40,522 nt of DNA. Source: Alphaproteobacteria bacterium (GTDB lineage: Bacteria; Pseudomonadota; Alphaproteobacteria; SMXS01). A model generated the notes under the pieces. That model made no database searches. It saw nothing but the letters and a program-made list of their open reading frames with translations, and had not been told where the DNA came from. The position numbers were made by a program, and so were the translations under genes. This document shows, piece by piece, positions 1 through 8,333 of the stretch. The stretch lies in contig SMXS01000066.1 of assembly GCA_004356955.1 (NCBI GenBank), forward strand, positions 1 to 40,522. Reading direction: 5' to 3'. How positions within the stretch are numbered: position 1 is the first letter of the stretch; every line of letters begins with the position of its first letter.

Positions 1-552
1 ACGAATGATAACGACATCCTGTATCGCGCCCTCAGCGATGGTGACTACAGCCGTCGAAACGTTCACGCCACCATCAGCCCGGCAATGGATATTCAGGTTT
101 CCAGCAATTTTGAGCGGCTGTTGTTCGACATGTTCGACCGCAATGGCCCAGCGCTTGCACAGGTAATGGACGTGTTCGCCGAAACAGGTGATCTGCAGAT
201 ATCTGAAGAGCAATTGGCAAAAGTCCGCGAAAAGCTGTTGCCGCATAAAGTGTTAGAGGCTGACGTCCTGTCGACCATCAAAAGTGTCTTTGAACGTACA
301 GGTGTTGAGATTGACCCGCACACCGCTGTTGGTATGGCCGCAGGGCTTCGGATTGACCGCGCCGATGGTGTGCCGCTCGTGGTACTATCGACGGCCCACC
401 CGGCTAAGTTCCCTGACGCGATGGAGCAGGCCTTGGGGCATGAACCGCAGACGCCCGACCGGCTGCGCGCCGTGATGGACGGCATTGAGCGTTTTGCAAC
501 GCTGCCAAATGATGTGGATGCTTTAAAAGCTTATGTGCAAGGTGACAGGTAA
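1..552 (+). CDS. thrC: threonine synthase, C-terminal part (5'-truncated by window edge)
   Basis: The frame is open from base 1, so only the last 183 residues are present. Threonine synthase is a PLP enzyme that converts O-phosphohomoserine to threonine. The segment SNFERLLFDMFDRNG (around residues 36-50 of the visible part) and the late run VVLSTAHPAKFPDAM are typical of the bacterial ThrC C-terminal half; the PLP lysine lies upstream, outside the window. The stop codon (550-552) touches the ATG of the M16 peptidase at 553, which indicates one transcript. thrB, the preceding pathway step, lies about 6 kb away on the opposite strand. Identification is by recognised family sequence, not by alignment. 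Confidence 0.9.
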   Translation, partial: TNDNDILYRALSDGDYSRRNVHATISPAMDIQVSSNFERLLFDMFDRNGPALAQVMDVFAETGDLQISEEQLAKVREKLLPHKVLEADVLSTIKSVFERTGVEIDPHTAVGMAAGLRIDRADGVPLVVLSTAHPAKFPDAMEQALGHEPQTPDRLRAVMDGIERFATLPNDVDALKAYVQGDR

Positions 553-1815
553 ATGACAATACAGCAGACAACATTGCCCAATGGATTGCGGATCGTGACC
601 GAGTCCATGCCGGGCATCGAGTCAACGTCGCTGGGCGTATGGGTCAATGTCGGCGCACGGTCAGAGACGGCCGAGCTCAACGGTATTTCGCACATGTTGG
701 AGCACATGGCCTTCAAAGGTACCAAGACGCGCACTGCCCTGGATATCGCCCAGGAGATTGAATCGGTTGGTGGTCATCTGAATGCCTATACATCGCGTGA
801 GCAGACTGCCTATTTTGCCCGGGTGCTGGGTGACGACGTGCCTTTGGCGGTCGATATCCTTGGTGACATCCTGTTGAATTCAACGTTTGAGACTGACGAA
901 GTTGAGCGCGAACGCGGCGTTATTCTACAGGAAATTGGTGAAGCTCATGACACGCCGGACGATCTGGTGTTTGACCTGTTGCAGGATGCCGCATTCCCGG
1001 ATCAACCCGTAGGCCGGCCCATATTGGGAACGCCAGATCACGTCCGCAGTTTCAATTCGCAAACTCTGTCGAAATATATGGCAGACCAATATCAGGCGAA
1101 ACACATGATGTTTGCAGCTGCTGGTAAGGTCGACCACGACACTTTGGTTGCCCAGATTGGCCAAATTTTTGATGGGTTACAGAATGCGGGTGCCCCTGGG
1201 TTCCAAAAGGCGACGTATCAGGGTGGTGACCGCCGGGTCGAGCGCCCTTTGGAACAGGTCCACCTGACGATCGGTTTCCCCGGTTTCTCTTATGATGATG
1301 ACCATTTCTATGCGGGGCAAATTCTGTCGGCTGTTTTGGGGGGTGGAATGTCGTCCAGATTGTTCCAGGAAGTCCGCGAAAAACGCGGCCTGGCCTATTC
1401 TGTCTATTCATTCTCGGGTTCGCTGATGGATAGCGGCATGTTTGGCATCTATGCGGGAACCGGACCAGATCAGGCGAACGAACTGGGCGCGGTAATTGCG
1501 CAGGAAGTCAAAAAAATCTGCGACGGTATCGGTGTCGATGAGTTCGAGCGGGCCCGAGCACAGCTAAAGGCATCGACCCTGATGGCATTGGAAAGTTCTG
1601 GCACCAGGGTTGAACAATTTGCCCGGCAGCTCTTCGTCTTTGATCGCATCATGCCCATGAGCGAATTGGTTGAAAAGCTGAATTCCGTCACACCTGATCA
1701 GGTGATGGAGGCTGCCAACCGCTTGCTGACGTCAGGGGACATATCGGTTGCGGCCGTTGGTCCTGCGGGCTCGCTGGTCGACTATGACCAATTGGCGGCG
1801 CAGTTCGCTCATTAG
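553..1815 (+). CDS. M16 family zinc metallopeptidase (processing-peptidase-like)
   Basis: This 420-residue protein belongs to the M16 (pitrilysin/mitochondrial processing peptidase beta-like) family. The inverted zinc motif HxxEH is present as HMLEH: His47 and His51 are ligands, Glu50 is the catalytic base, and Glu127 in VILQEIGE is the expected third ligand. A second, inactive M16 half follows, with the Gly-rich stretch LGGGMSSRLFQEVREKRGLAYSVYS near residues 262-286. Length is normal for a single-chain bacterial M16B enzyme. It starts directly after the thrC stop. The physiological substrate is unknown. There is no signal peptide, so it is probably cytoplasmic. It ends 5 bp before the convergent yqgE stop. 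Confidence 0.9.
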   Translation: MTIQQTTLPNGLRIVTESMPGIESTSLGVWVNVGARSETAELNGISHMLEHMAFKGTKTRTALDIAQEIESVGGHLNAYTSREQTAYFARVLGDDVPLAVDILGDILLNSTFETDEVERERGVILQEIGEAHDTPDDLVFDLLQDAAFPDQPVGRPILGTPDHVRSFNSQTLSKYMADQYQAKHMMFAAAGKVDHDTLVAQIGQIFDGLQNAGAPGFQKATYQGGDRRVERPLEQVHLTIGFPGFSYDDDHFYAGQILSAVLGGGMSSRLFQEVREKRGLAYSVYSFSGSLMDSGMFGIYAGTGPDQANELGAVIAQEVKKICDGIGVDEFERARAQLKASTLMALESSGTRVEQFARQLFVFDRIMPMSELVEKLNSVTPDQVMEAANRLLTSGDISVAAVGPAGSLVDYDQLAAQFAH

Positions 1816-1820
1816 TTGGG

Positions 1821-2408
1821 TCAGGCGTGACCTGCCACTGATGACAGCATCGATACATCAATGCCCAGTTTGGCCATGGCTAGTGGCCACTTCAATTCTG
1901 GTTCGGTGGCAAACACCAAATCAGAATCGGTTTCCGTGTGCAGCCAGGCGTTAGCCAGTATTTCGCTTTCCAACTGGCCGGCTGACCAACCTGCATACCC
2001 CAGCACCAACAAGCTGTTGCTGGGGCCTTCATTGGCAGCCAGCGCGCGCAAAATCTCGACGGTCGCAGTGATTGCCAAAATTTCGGATATCACCATGGAC
2101 GAATCTTGTGTGTAGTCCGCAGAGTGCAGCACAAACCCTCTGTTGGGTTCCACTGGCCCGCCGGTAAAAACGCTGATGTCGGCATGAATTTTCGGGATTG
2201 AGATGTCCAATTGTTCCATCAATTCGGGGAATTCGATGTGTGTGGCCGGCTGGTTGATGACGATACCCATTGCGCCTTCTTCGGAGTGTTCGCACATACA
2301 GATGACCGCCCGTTCGAAGCGCGGATCACCCATATTGGGCATGGCCAACAGCAATTTGCCGCGTAAATGGCCTGGTCTCAGCGTCTGTTCGGTGGCAGAA
2401 CTGCGCAT
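1821..2408 (-). CDS. YqgE/AlgH family protein (UPF0301, DUF179)
   Basis: This 195-residue cytoplasmic protein matches the YqgE/AlgH family, with the conserved opening LRGKLLLAMPNMGDPRFERAV (split across residues 13-33) and MGIVINQPA near residues 48-56, plus VFTGGPVEPNRGFVLH in the middle. The family is widespread and structurally characterised, but its biochemical role is not firmly known; AlgH was named from alginate regulation in Pseudomonas. It converges on the M16 peptidase with a 5-bp gap. A minus-strand TATAAT at 2486-2491 could be the -10 box of its promoter, but no good -35 is visible. The ribosome-binding site before the ATG is weak. Confidence 0.88.
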   Translation of the reverse strand: MRSSATEQTLRPGHLRGKLLLAMPNMGDPRFERAVICMCEHSEEGAMGIVINQPATHIEFPELMEQLDISIPKIHADISVFTGGPVEPNRGFVLHSADYTQDSSMVISEILAITATVEILRALAANEGPSNSLLVLGYAGWSAGQLESEILANAWLHTETDSDLVFATEPELKWPLAMAKLGIDVSMLSSVAGHA

Positions 2409-2547
2409 CTCTATAACGAAATTGTGACCATACAGGCCGTCCCCGTCGTGCAGACTTCCTTCGTAAAGCCCGATTCCTTCCCTATATTATAGCGCATGAC
2501 GCCCAAATATCGGGCATTCCTTTTGGCTACATGAAAAGCGAGCATCC

Positions 2548-3402
2548 GTGCCTAAACATATCCGCCTACATCGTTTTTTCCTTGCAACCACGTTCGCTGC
2601 CATTTGGCTTGCCATAGGGGCAATGGGTGCCGCTGCCGAGCCATCATCTGACTGGGTGCGCGCTGAATACGGACAGGTGCGACTGATCGCGGCTTCAGAG
2701 GGATTGAATGACAATGGGCAGGTCATCATCGGCGTTCAGATGCGGCTATTCAAAGGTTGGAAGACCTATTGGCGTACACCTGGCGAAACGGGCATCCCCG
2801 CAAGCTTTGACTGGTCGGGGTCACAAAACGTTGCAAATGCCGATTTGCGCTGGCCGGCACCGACACGCTTTGATGAATATGGCAGTCAGGCTTTTGGCTA
2901 TAAGACCGAAGTTATTTTCCCCGTGACGATACAGGCCCAGGACAAAGGCGGCCCCGTGATGGTGGCCCTTGACCTGCAGTTTGGTGTTTGCCGGGACATC
3001 TGTATGCCCGTCGAAGCCCAGCTGACGATGCCTGTTAATCAGACAAGCACAACTGAGACGCCTCATGCCCGTCATATTGCCAGGTTTGAACGCAAAGTGC
3101 CCTTGTCGTCAGCTGACAGCCCGATACAGATTGAAAGGGCACGATACGACAGCAAGTCAGAAAGGGTGATCGTTGATCTTTCTGGCCCCGACAAGATGAT
3201 TGCGCCAGATGTTGTGCTAGAGCTTCCTGCCGGTTTCGCGCAACAAGCGCCTACCGTCAAATTGGAAGGCGATCACGCGACTGTAGAAATTCCGGTATTG
3301 ATTGATCCTTCCGAAGGCGGCCTGGTGGGGCGGGCAATTTCTATTGTGGCTTGGGACAAAGGCCGCCGCGCTGTAGAGAAACTGGTCACGATTGCGCCCT
3401 GA
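2548..3402 (+). CDS. exported stand-alone DsbD-alpha-like domain protein
   Basis: This 284-residue protein has a signal peptide (basic PKHIRLHR, a hydrophobic run to about residue 28, then AAAEP). It resembles the periplasmic N-terminal domain of DsbD (COG4233-type), with the block VALDLQFGVCRDICMPVEAQL (residues about 140-160) carrying a Cys-x3-Cys pair. In DsbD this domain passes electrons from the membrane domain to periplasmic partners. Here there is no transmembrane DsbD beta domain and no thioredoxin-like gamma domain, so the electron donor must be encoded elsewhere. The start is a GTG at 2548; the only nearby ATG (2531) is out of frame. A peroxiredoxin follows 115 bp downstream, but nothing shows direct cooperation. 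Confidence 0.82.
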   Translation: MPKHIRLHRFFLATTFAAIWLAIGAMGAAAEPSSDWVRAEYGQVRLIAASEGLNDNGQVIIGVQMRLFKGWKTYWRTPGETGIPASFDWSGSQNVANADLRWPAPTRFDEYGSQAFGYKTEVIFPVTIQAQDKGGPVMVALDLQFGVCRDICMPVEAQLTMPVNQTSTTETPHARHIARFERKVPLSSADSPIQIERARYDSKSERVIVDLSGPDKMIAPDVVLELPAGFAQQAPTVKLEGDHATVEIPVLIDPSEGGLVGRAISIVAWDKGRRAVEKLVTIAP

Positions 3403-3433
3403 CAATTCTGCCCAGGTCTGGATTGAATCCGTC

Positions 3434-3460
3434 TTGTATTTCCGGGAAAACTGCTATGAT
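3434..3460 (+). promoter_or_regulatory. candidate sigma70-type promoter for the peroxiredoxin gene
   Basis: A TATGAT box at 3455-3460 is a good -10 match, and TTGTAT at 3434-3439 is a fair -35. The 15-bp spacer is short; a -35 read one or two bases upstream would give a better spacing with a poorer box. The position, about 58 bp before the chosen peroxiredoxin start and after the DsbD-like stop, is sensible. Evidence is consensus matching only. Confidence 0.35.
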
Positions 3461-3517
3461 GCTGGCAGATGCCGCCAAATTGACGGCGCGGTTTATATTT
3501 CAGAGAGAGTAAGACAC

Positions 3518-4000
3518 ATGACAATCAGCGTAGGCGACAAGATCCCCGAAGCAACACTGATGCAGATGACTGGCGACGGTCCTGCACCCGTATCCTCATC
3601 AGACCTTTTTGGTGGCAAAAAAGTCGTGCTATTTGCTGTGCCAGGTGCGTTCACGCCAACCTGTTCTGCCCAGCATTTGCCAAGCTATATCGATAATGCT
3701 GATGCCTTGGTCGCTAAGGGTGCTGACAGCATTGTTTGCATGTCTGTAAACGACGTTTTTGTTATGGATGCCTGGGGCAAAGACCGTGGCGTTGGCGACA
3801 AAGTGCAGATGATTGCCGATGGTAATGGCGATTTCACGACAGCGCTTGGTCTTGGCATGGATGGATCTGGCTTTGGCCTAGGCCAGCGATCGCAGCGTTT
3901 TTCTCTCATTGCTGAAGATGGCGTTGTGACCCATCTAAATCTTGAACAAGGCGGTGAATTCAAGAATTCGGCTGCTGAAGTTGCGCTGAAACAGCTATAG
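3518..4000 (+). CDS. peroxiredoxin, Prx5/AhpE-like hybrid type
   Basis: This 160-residue thiol peroxidase reduces hydrogen and organic peroxides. The peroxidatic site is VPGAFTPTCSAQHLP with Cys49, and a second cysteine, Cys74 (SIVCMSVND), is in the position seen in many Prx5 proteins. The closing block GQRSQRFSLIAEDGVV is typical of this family. The open frame extends upstream to 3392, but the ATG at 3518 is chosen: it follows a purine-rich GAGAGAG ribosome-binding site and begins the family's usual N-terminus (TISVGDKIPEATL). It is cytoplasmic, with no signal peptide. A strong hairpin terminator directly follows, so it is probably a single-gene transcript. Confidence 0.93.
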   Translation: MTISVGDKIPEATLMQMTGDGPAPVSSSDLFGGKKVVLFAVPGAFTPTCSAQHLPSYIDNADALVAKGADSIVCMSVNDVFVMDAWGKDRGVGDKVQMIADGNGDFTTALGLGMDGSGFGLGQRSQRFSLIAEDGVVTHLNLEQGGEFKNSAAEVALKQL

Positions 4001-4029
4001 TATTCTGATGTTTTCATCATGATAAGTAT

Positions 4030-4054
4030 AAAAGGGGGCAGTAGCCCCCTTTTT
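4030..4054 (+). terminator. rho-independent terminator after the peroxiredoxin gene
   Basis: A perfect GC-rich stem pairs AAAAGGGGGC (4030-4039) with GCCCCCTTTT (4044-4053), with a four-base loop AGTA and a T-tract ending at 4054. It lies 30 bp after the peroxiredoxin stop, separating it from the SPFH/NfeD genes. Confidence 0.9.
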
Positions 4055-4119
4055 GTTGCGGAAATTCATCACCATGTAGAGAACTGGATTGATGAAATAT
4101 TTTAACAGGAGGATTTGAA

Positions 4120-5070
4120 ATGGAAATTTTAGTCTATGTATTTGTAGCAATGGTCGTTATTACTATTTCATTGGGTATCAAGACTGTTTCCCAGGGAAAC
4201 GAATACACTGTAGAGCGTTTTGGTAGGTTTACCAAGACGTTACGCCCTGGATTGCACTTCATCATTCCTGTCGTTGACCGAATTGGTGCCAAATTGAACA
4301 TGATGGAACGGGTCATGGATATTTCTTCTCAGGAAGTGATCACCAAGGACAATGCCATGATCAAAGCCAATGGCATCGTGTTCTTTCAGATCATTGACGC
4401 GCCAAAAGCGGCGTATGAAGTAAACAATCTGGATCTGGCAATCCTGAATCTGGTGATGACGAATATTCGGACTGTTATGGGGTCTATGGACCTGGATGAA
4501 CTGTTGTCAAAACGTGATGAAATAAATGTGCGGCTGTTGAACATTGTTGATGATGCAACCACCCCGTGGGGTATCAAAGTCACCCGTATTGAGATCAAGG
4601 ACATCGAACCACCTGCAGATCTGGTGCAGGCTATGGCCCGGCAAATGAAAGCAGAGCGCGAAAAACGCGCGACTATCTTGGAAGCTGAAGGCGTACGCCA
4701 ATCAGAAATTTTGCGCGCTGAAGGCGAAAAACAAGCTGCAATTCTTGATGCAGAGGGGCGCAGGGAAGCCGCCTTTAGGGACGCCGAAGCGCGAGAACGT
4801 GAAGCCCAGGCGGAAGCGGCGGCAACAACAATGGTTTCAGATGCCATTTCGAATGGTAATCAAAATGCAATTAATTATTTTGTAGCCCAGGAATATATTC
4901 GCACCCTGAAAGAGTTTGCGAATTCGCCTAACCAAAAACTGATCTTCATGCCTCTGGAGGCCTCGAGCGTGATTAGTTCGATCGGCGGCATCAGCGAATT
5001 ATTCAAAGAGATCAACTCGCCAGTCACGCCGTCTGGCGGCAGCAACATTCCCAATGTAAGCCGCGACTAG
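4120..5070 (+). CDS. SPFH/Band 7 membrane protein (QmcA/stomatin-like)
   Basis: This 316-residue stomatin-family protein has an N-terminal membrane anchor (residues 2-20), the SPFH opening [21 protein letters not shown], then a long alanine- and glutamate-rich coiled coil (about residues 180-235, repeating [18 protein letters not shown]-type units). It ends with the C-terminal block [20 protein letters not shown] found in QmcA/YbbK-like proteins. Such proteins form large ring assemblies in the inner membrane and influence membrane proteolysis and organisation. A strong AGGAGG precedes the ATG. The next gene encodes an NfeD protein, the standard genomic partner of this family, which supports the assignment. 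Confidence 0.92.
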   Translation: MEILVYVFVAMVVITISLGIKTVSQGNEYTVERFGRFTKTLRPGLHFIIPVVDRIGAKLNMMERVMDISSQEVITKDNAMIKANGIVFFQIIDAPKAAYEVNNLDLAILNLVMTNIRTVMGSMDLDELLSKRDEINVRLLNIVDDATTPWGIKVTRIEIKDIEPPADLVQAMARQMKAEREKRATILEAEGVRQSEILRAEGEKQAAILDAEGRREAAFRDAEAREREAQAEAAATTMVSDAISNGNQNAINYFVAQEYIRTLKEFANSPNQKLIFMPLEASSVISSIGGISELFKEINSPVTPSGGSNIPNVSRD

Positions 5071-5113
5071 GCCCAATGCAATTCACGACGAGGCCCAATG
5101 TAATTCACGGCAA
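5070..5113. repeat. 22-bp imperfect tandem duplication between SPFH and nfeD genes
   Basis: Two adjacent 22-bp units (5070-5091 and 5092-5113) both read GGCCCAATG-AATTCACG with 19 of 22 positions identical. The first overlaps the last base of the SPFH stop codon, and the second ends in the AAGGAG ribosome-binding site of nfeD. It looks like a local slippage duplication that lengthened the intergenic leader. Confidence 0.85.
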
Positions 5114-5124
5114 GGAGAGAGTTG

Positions 5125-5577
5125 ATGGAGGACTTTGTGTTTGAATTCTGGACTGTATGGAGCTGGCTGGCGATTGGTGTTGGCCTGATCATTGTCGAAA
5201 TGATCGCGCCCGGTTTAATCTTCGTATGGTTTGGTGTCGCGGGCATTGTGACCGGTCTGGTCGTTGGTGTTGCACCCATGATGGCCTGGCCTGCCCAATT
5301 AACTCTGTTTTCTGTGTTGGCGCTCGTCAGCTTGGTCTCGGGCCGAATGTGGTTGAAGAAGCATCCGCTGAAAACCCAGGATGAAAGCCTGAACCGGCGG
5401 GCAGATCAGTATGTGGATCGAACTTTTACGCTGTCCGAGGCCATCGTTAATGGTCAGGGCAAAGTGCAGGTGGATGATTCTATCTGGAAGGTTCGCGGGC
5501 CCGATATGGACCTGGGGTCTTTGGTTCGCGTGGTTGGAACCGATGGCACCGTCCTTAATGTAGAGGCGGAAACCTAG
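5125..5577 (+). CDS. NfeD family membrane protein
   Basis: This protein of about 150 residues has two to three closely packed hydrophobic segments (about residues 8-75: WSWLAIGVGLIIVEMIAPG, IFVWFGVAGIVTGLVVG and the following WPAQLTLFSVLALVSLVSG). A soluble C-terminal OB-fold-like domain follows (about 90-150, with GKVQVDDSIWKVRG). This is the short NfeD1b architecture. NfeD proteins pair with SPFH proteins, here the gene just upstream, and are thought to help membrane protein quality control. A TTG lies one codon upstream, but the ATG at 5125 has the better distance (7 nt) from AAGGAG at 5112-5117. It converges on rnhA with a 9-bp gap. Confidence 0.9.
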   Translation: MEDFVFEFWTVWSWLAIGVGLIIVEMIAPGLIFVWFGVAGIVTGLVVGVAPMMAWPAQLTLFSVLALVSLVSGRMWLKKHPLKTQDESLNRRADQYVDRTFTLSEAIVNGQGKVQVDDSIWKVRGPDMDLGSLVRVVGTDGTVLNVEAET

Positions 5578-5586
5578 TCCCTTTGA

Positions 5587-6024
5587 TTATGAATATTTGA
5601 AGGGATCCATGCCTTTGTTGGCGAGCATGTCAGCGCGCTCGTTGCCGGGGTCGCCTGCATGTCCCTTTACCCAATGCCACGTAATGTTGTGGGCGCCGAT
5701 CAAGGCATCTAATTGTTTCCACAGATCGTCGTTCTTGACCGGCTTTTTCTTGGCGGTGCGCCAGCCATTCTTTTTCCAATTGTGAATCCACGATGTGATG
5801 CCGTCGCGAACATAGACACTGTCCGTATAGAGCGCGACATCACTAGGTGACTTTTTCAACACCTCAAGCGATCTGATGGCCGCCGTCAGTTCCATCCGGT
5901 TATTGGTGGTGTCGGGCTCGCCGCCGCAGAGTTCTTTTTCATGGTCACCATAGCTTAACCACGCGCCCCAGCCGCCGGGGCCCGGGTTGCCTGAACAGGC
6001 GCCGTCTGTGTAAATCGTGATCAT
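5587..6024 (-). CDS. rnhA: ribonuclease HI
   Basis: This 145-residue enzyme cleaves the RNA strand of RNA-DNA hybrids. All four catalytic acidic residues are visible: Asp7 ([11 protein letters not shown]), Glu45 (NNRMELTA), Asp68 (LYTDSVYV) and Asp132 (NERADMLA). His122 sits in the mobile [12 protein letters not shown] segment. Size is standard. It is the last gene of an ispH-thrB-rnhA run, with a 4-bp gap after thrB, an order commonly seen in Alphaproteobacteria. A second RNase H, rnhB, is encoded at 24397. Confidence 0.97.
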   Translation of the reverse strand: MITIYTDGACSGNPGPGGWGAWLSYGDHEKELCGGEPDTTNNRMELTAAIRSLEVLKKSPSDVALYTDSVYVRDGITSWIHNWKKNGWRTAKKKPVKNDDLWKQLDALIGAHNITWHWVKGHAGDPGNERADMLANKGMDPFKYS

Positions 6025-6028
6025 TTAA

Positions 6029-6991
6029 TTAGCCTAGTCCGTATTCGCCAGCGTTCTTAACGCGCTGGTGGAATTGTAATTTCTTGGCATATTCCATGGG
6101 GTTCTTGGTTTCCACCATCGCCCCTTCAACCTGGTTGATGGAATCATACAAGCGGGTCAGCAAAAAGCGCAGGGCGGCCCCACGTGCCAGGATCGGCAGT
6201 GCGTGAATTTCATCCTCAGTGTAGGGGCGCTCCATGCCATAAGCGGCCGTCATCCGTCGCGCCTTGGTGGCGTTGAACGAGCCATCGCGTTCGAAGCACC
6301 AGGCATTCATGCAGATCGCCAAGTCATAAATAAAGGTGTCGTTGCAGGCGAAGTAAAAGTCGATCAAACCCGACAGATCATTCCCCAAAAAGAATACATT
6401 GTCCGGAAACAGGTCGGCATGGATCACGCCCTCCGGCAGCCCTTCAGGCCAGTTGTCATCAAGGTATTTTAACTCATTGGTGATCAGATTAGCCAAGCCA
6501 GGCTCTATTTCATCGGCAGCCTCCAAACACGTATCGGCCAACGAGCGCCATCCTTCATGGGCCAGGCTGTTGGCACGTTTGCCCGGGAAGTCGACCACAG
6601 CATTATGCATCTGTGCCAGTCCACGGCCAACCTCGGCACAATGATGCGCCGTCGGGCGACCGACAGAAACGCCATTCAGGAACGAAACCAATGCCGCGGG
6701 GCGACCGCACAGCTCACCCAGCTCATCGCCATTCCTGGTTTTGATGGGGACAGGGCAGGCGAGGCCATTTTTGGACAGATGGTCCATCAGGTCCAAGAAG
6801 AACGGCAGCTCGGTCTTGTCTATGCCTGGTTCGTACAGGGTCAGGATGTAGGCACCCTTGGTGGTGGTCAGCAGGTAGTTGGTGTTTTGCACACCCTCGG
6901 CAATGCCTTTGAAGGCCTGGATATCGCCAAGGTCATAATCTTTCAGGAAGGCTTCAAGCTCTTCTTCTTCAACGTGGGTAAAAACGGCCAT
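6029..6991 (-). CDS. thrB: homoserine kinase, aminoglycoside-phosphotransferase (APH) fold
   Basis: This 320-residue kinase phosphorylates L-homoserine to O-phosphohomoserine, the ThrC substrate. It is the APH-like type found in Alphaproteobacteria and pseudomonads, not the GHMP type of E. coli. Visible motifs are the catalytic loop VIHADLFPDNVFF with Asp193 and Asn198, and the metal-binding LIDFYFACND with Asp211. The N-terminus MAVFTHVEEEELEAFL is typical. It sits between ispH (5-bp gap) and rnhA (4-bp gap) and is surely cotranscribed with them. thrC lies near the window start on the other strand, so the pathway is split. Confidence 0.96.
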   Translation of the reverse strand: MAVFTHVEEEELEAFLKDYDLGDIQAFKGIAEGVQNTNYLLTTTKGAYILTLYEPGIDKTELPFFLDLMDHLSKNGLACPVPIKTRNGDELGELCGRPAALVSFLNGVSVGRPTAHHCAEVGRGLAQMHNAVVDFPGKRANSLAHEGWRSLADTCLEAADEIEPGLANLITNELKYLDDNWPEGLPEGVIHADLFPDNVFFLGNDLSGLIDFYFACNDTFIYDLAICMNAWCFERDGSFNATKARRMTAAYGMERPYTEDEIHALPILARGAALRFLLTRLYDSINQVEGAMVETKNPMEYAKKLQFHQRVKNAGEYGLG

Positions 6992-6996
6992 CTAGA

Positions 6997-7941
6997 CTAT
7001 TCCGTTAGCATGGAAGGCAGCTTGAAGCTGACATCTTCGGTGCGGGTAATGACTTCCTCCAGCAATACTTCGTACCGCTGTCTCAGGGCTTCAACGACTT
7101 CTTTTACCAAAATTTCAGGTGCCGATGCCCCAGCTGTGATGCCCAAAGTCGATACGCCCGCCAAGGCAGACCAGTCAATGTCTGTGGCGCGCTGGATTAG
7201 GGTCGATTGTGCGCCACAGCGTTGGGCCACTTCGACCAAACGGCGTGAATTTGATGAATTCGGCGCACCGATCACCAACACATGATCACATTGGCCGGCG
7301 ATGGCCTTGGTGGCTTCCTGCCGATTGGTGGTGGCGTAGCAGATATCTTCCTTGCGTGGCGGGGTGATGGACGGAAAACGTCTCATCAGCACGTCAATGA
7401 TGTCGGCTGTATCGTCAACGGACAGGGTCGTCTGGGTGATGTAGGCGATTTTGTCCGGTCGGTTAGTTTCAAAATCTTTCGCGTCGTCGACAGTTTCAAT
7501 GAGGGTCATCGCCCCGTTTGGTAATTGCCCCATGCTGCCGATGACTTCAGGGTGCCCAGCATGTCCAATCAGTAAGATATGGTAGCCTGCGGCGAAGTGT
7601 CGCTCAGCCTCGCGATGCACTTTGCTGACCAGCGGGCAGGTCGCGTCAACAAACATCAGATTGCGCCGCTTGGCCTCATTGGGAACAGATTTGGGCACCC
7701 CATGGGCAGAAAAGACCACAGGTGCATCGCCTGGGACTTCGTCAAGTTCATCCACAAAAATTGCGCCACGCTGTTGCAGGCCTTCGACGACATAGCGATT
7801 ATGCACGATCTCGTGGCGCACATAGACAGGGGCCCCGAACTTGTCGAGGGCGGTTTCGACGATCTGGATGGCACGGTCAACGCCGGCGCAAAATCCACGC
7901 GGACCGGCGACCAAAACCTTGAGGGATTCTTTTTTATTCAT
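6997..7941 (-). CDS. ispH: 4-hydroxy-3-methylbut-2-enyl diphosphate reductase
   Basis: This is the last enzyme of the MEP isoprenoid pathway. It makes IPP and DMAPP from HMBPP using a 4Fe-4S cluster. The three cluster cysteines are Cys18 ([13 protein letters not shown]), Cys102 (VDATCPLV) and Cys201 ([13 protein letters not shown]). The catalytic neighbourhood HAGHPEVIG and the substrate-binding [15 protein letters not shown] are also present. The open frame reaches 8043, but the ATG at 7941 gives the standard start, [18 protein letters not shown], and a 314-residue protein. The upstream extension resembles nothing in the family and would invade the divergent promoter region. It heads the ispH-thrB-rnhA operon. 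Confidence 0.96.
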   Translation of the reverse strand: MNKKESLKVLVAGPRGFCAGVDRAIQIVETALDKFGAPVYVRHEIVHNRYVVEGLQQRGAIFVDELDEVPGDAPVVFSAHGVPKSVPNEAKRRNLMFVDATCPLVSKVHREAERHFAAGYHILLIGHAGHPEVIGSMGQLPNGAMTLIETVDDAKDFETNRPDKIAYITQTTLSVDDTADIIDVLMRRFPSITPPRKEDICYATTNRQEATKAIAGQCDHVLVIGAPNSSNSRRLVEVAQRCGAQSTLIQRATDIDWSALAGVSTLGITAGASAPEILVKEVVEALRQRYEVLLEEVITRTEDVSFKLPSMLTE

Positions 7942-8045
7942 CCTGCTTTCATCTTGTATGGCTATCTTGTCCAATGTGCAGCCGTTCTCTACTATGCCGG
8001 TGACTAGCCGTTTATATACAACTGAGTGCGAGAGGAATACCACAC

Positions 8046-8285
8046 ATGTCTGAACCTGTAATTGCTGCGACAGAACCGTTTGCCGTCGATGTTAAAGAAG
8101 GCAAGAGCTATTGGTGGTGTGCATGTGGGCAAAGCGCCAAGCAGCCTTTCTGTGATGGCAGCCACAAAGATACCGACTTTGAGCCCCTGGAATACAAGGC
8201 GTCGAAAGACCGCACGGTCTATTTCTGCGGCTGCAAGCAAACTTCGAAAAATCCTATGTGCGATGGCACCCATTCCAAGCTATAA
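8046..8285 (+). CDS. small protein with two CDGSH iron-sulfur motifs
   Basis: This 79-residue protein holds two CDGSH-type 2Fe-2S sites, each with three Cys and one His. The first is Cys25, Cys27, Cys36, His40 (CACG...FCDGSH) and the second is Cys61, Cys63, Cys72, His76 (CGCK...MCDGTH). This is the soluble, bacterial double-CDGSH architecture. Such proteins are redox-active or cluster-carrying, but a specific partner is not established. It is divergent from ispH across about 104 bp that should contain both promoters. A GAGAGGAA ribosome-binding site precedes the ATG. Confidence 0.93.
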   Translation: MSEPVIAATEPFAVDVKEGKSYWWCACGQSAKQPFCDGSHKDTDFEPLEYKASKDRTVYFCGCKQTSKNPMCDGTHSKL

Positions 8286-8333
8286 GCGCCTACCAAGTTA
8301 AGAGATTTGGGAATACTCAGGAACATCCCCTTT

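Noticed and set aside
5578-5605. Shared terminator between nfeD and rnhA (TCCCTT ... AAGGGA)
   Set aside because: Only 6 bp of stem with a 16-base loop and no T-run on either side.
6557-7285. 242-codon plus-strand frame over thrB and ispH
   Set aside because: Antisense shadow of two clear enzymes with catalytic residues.
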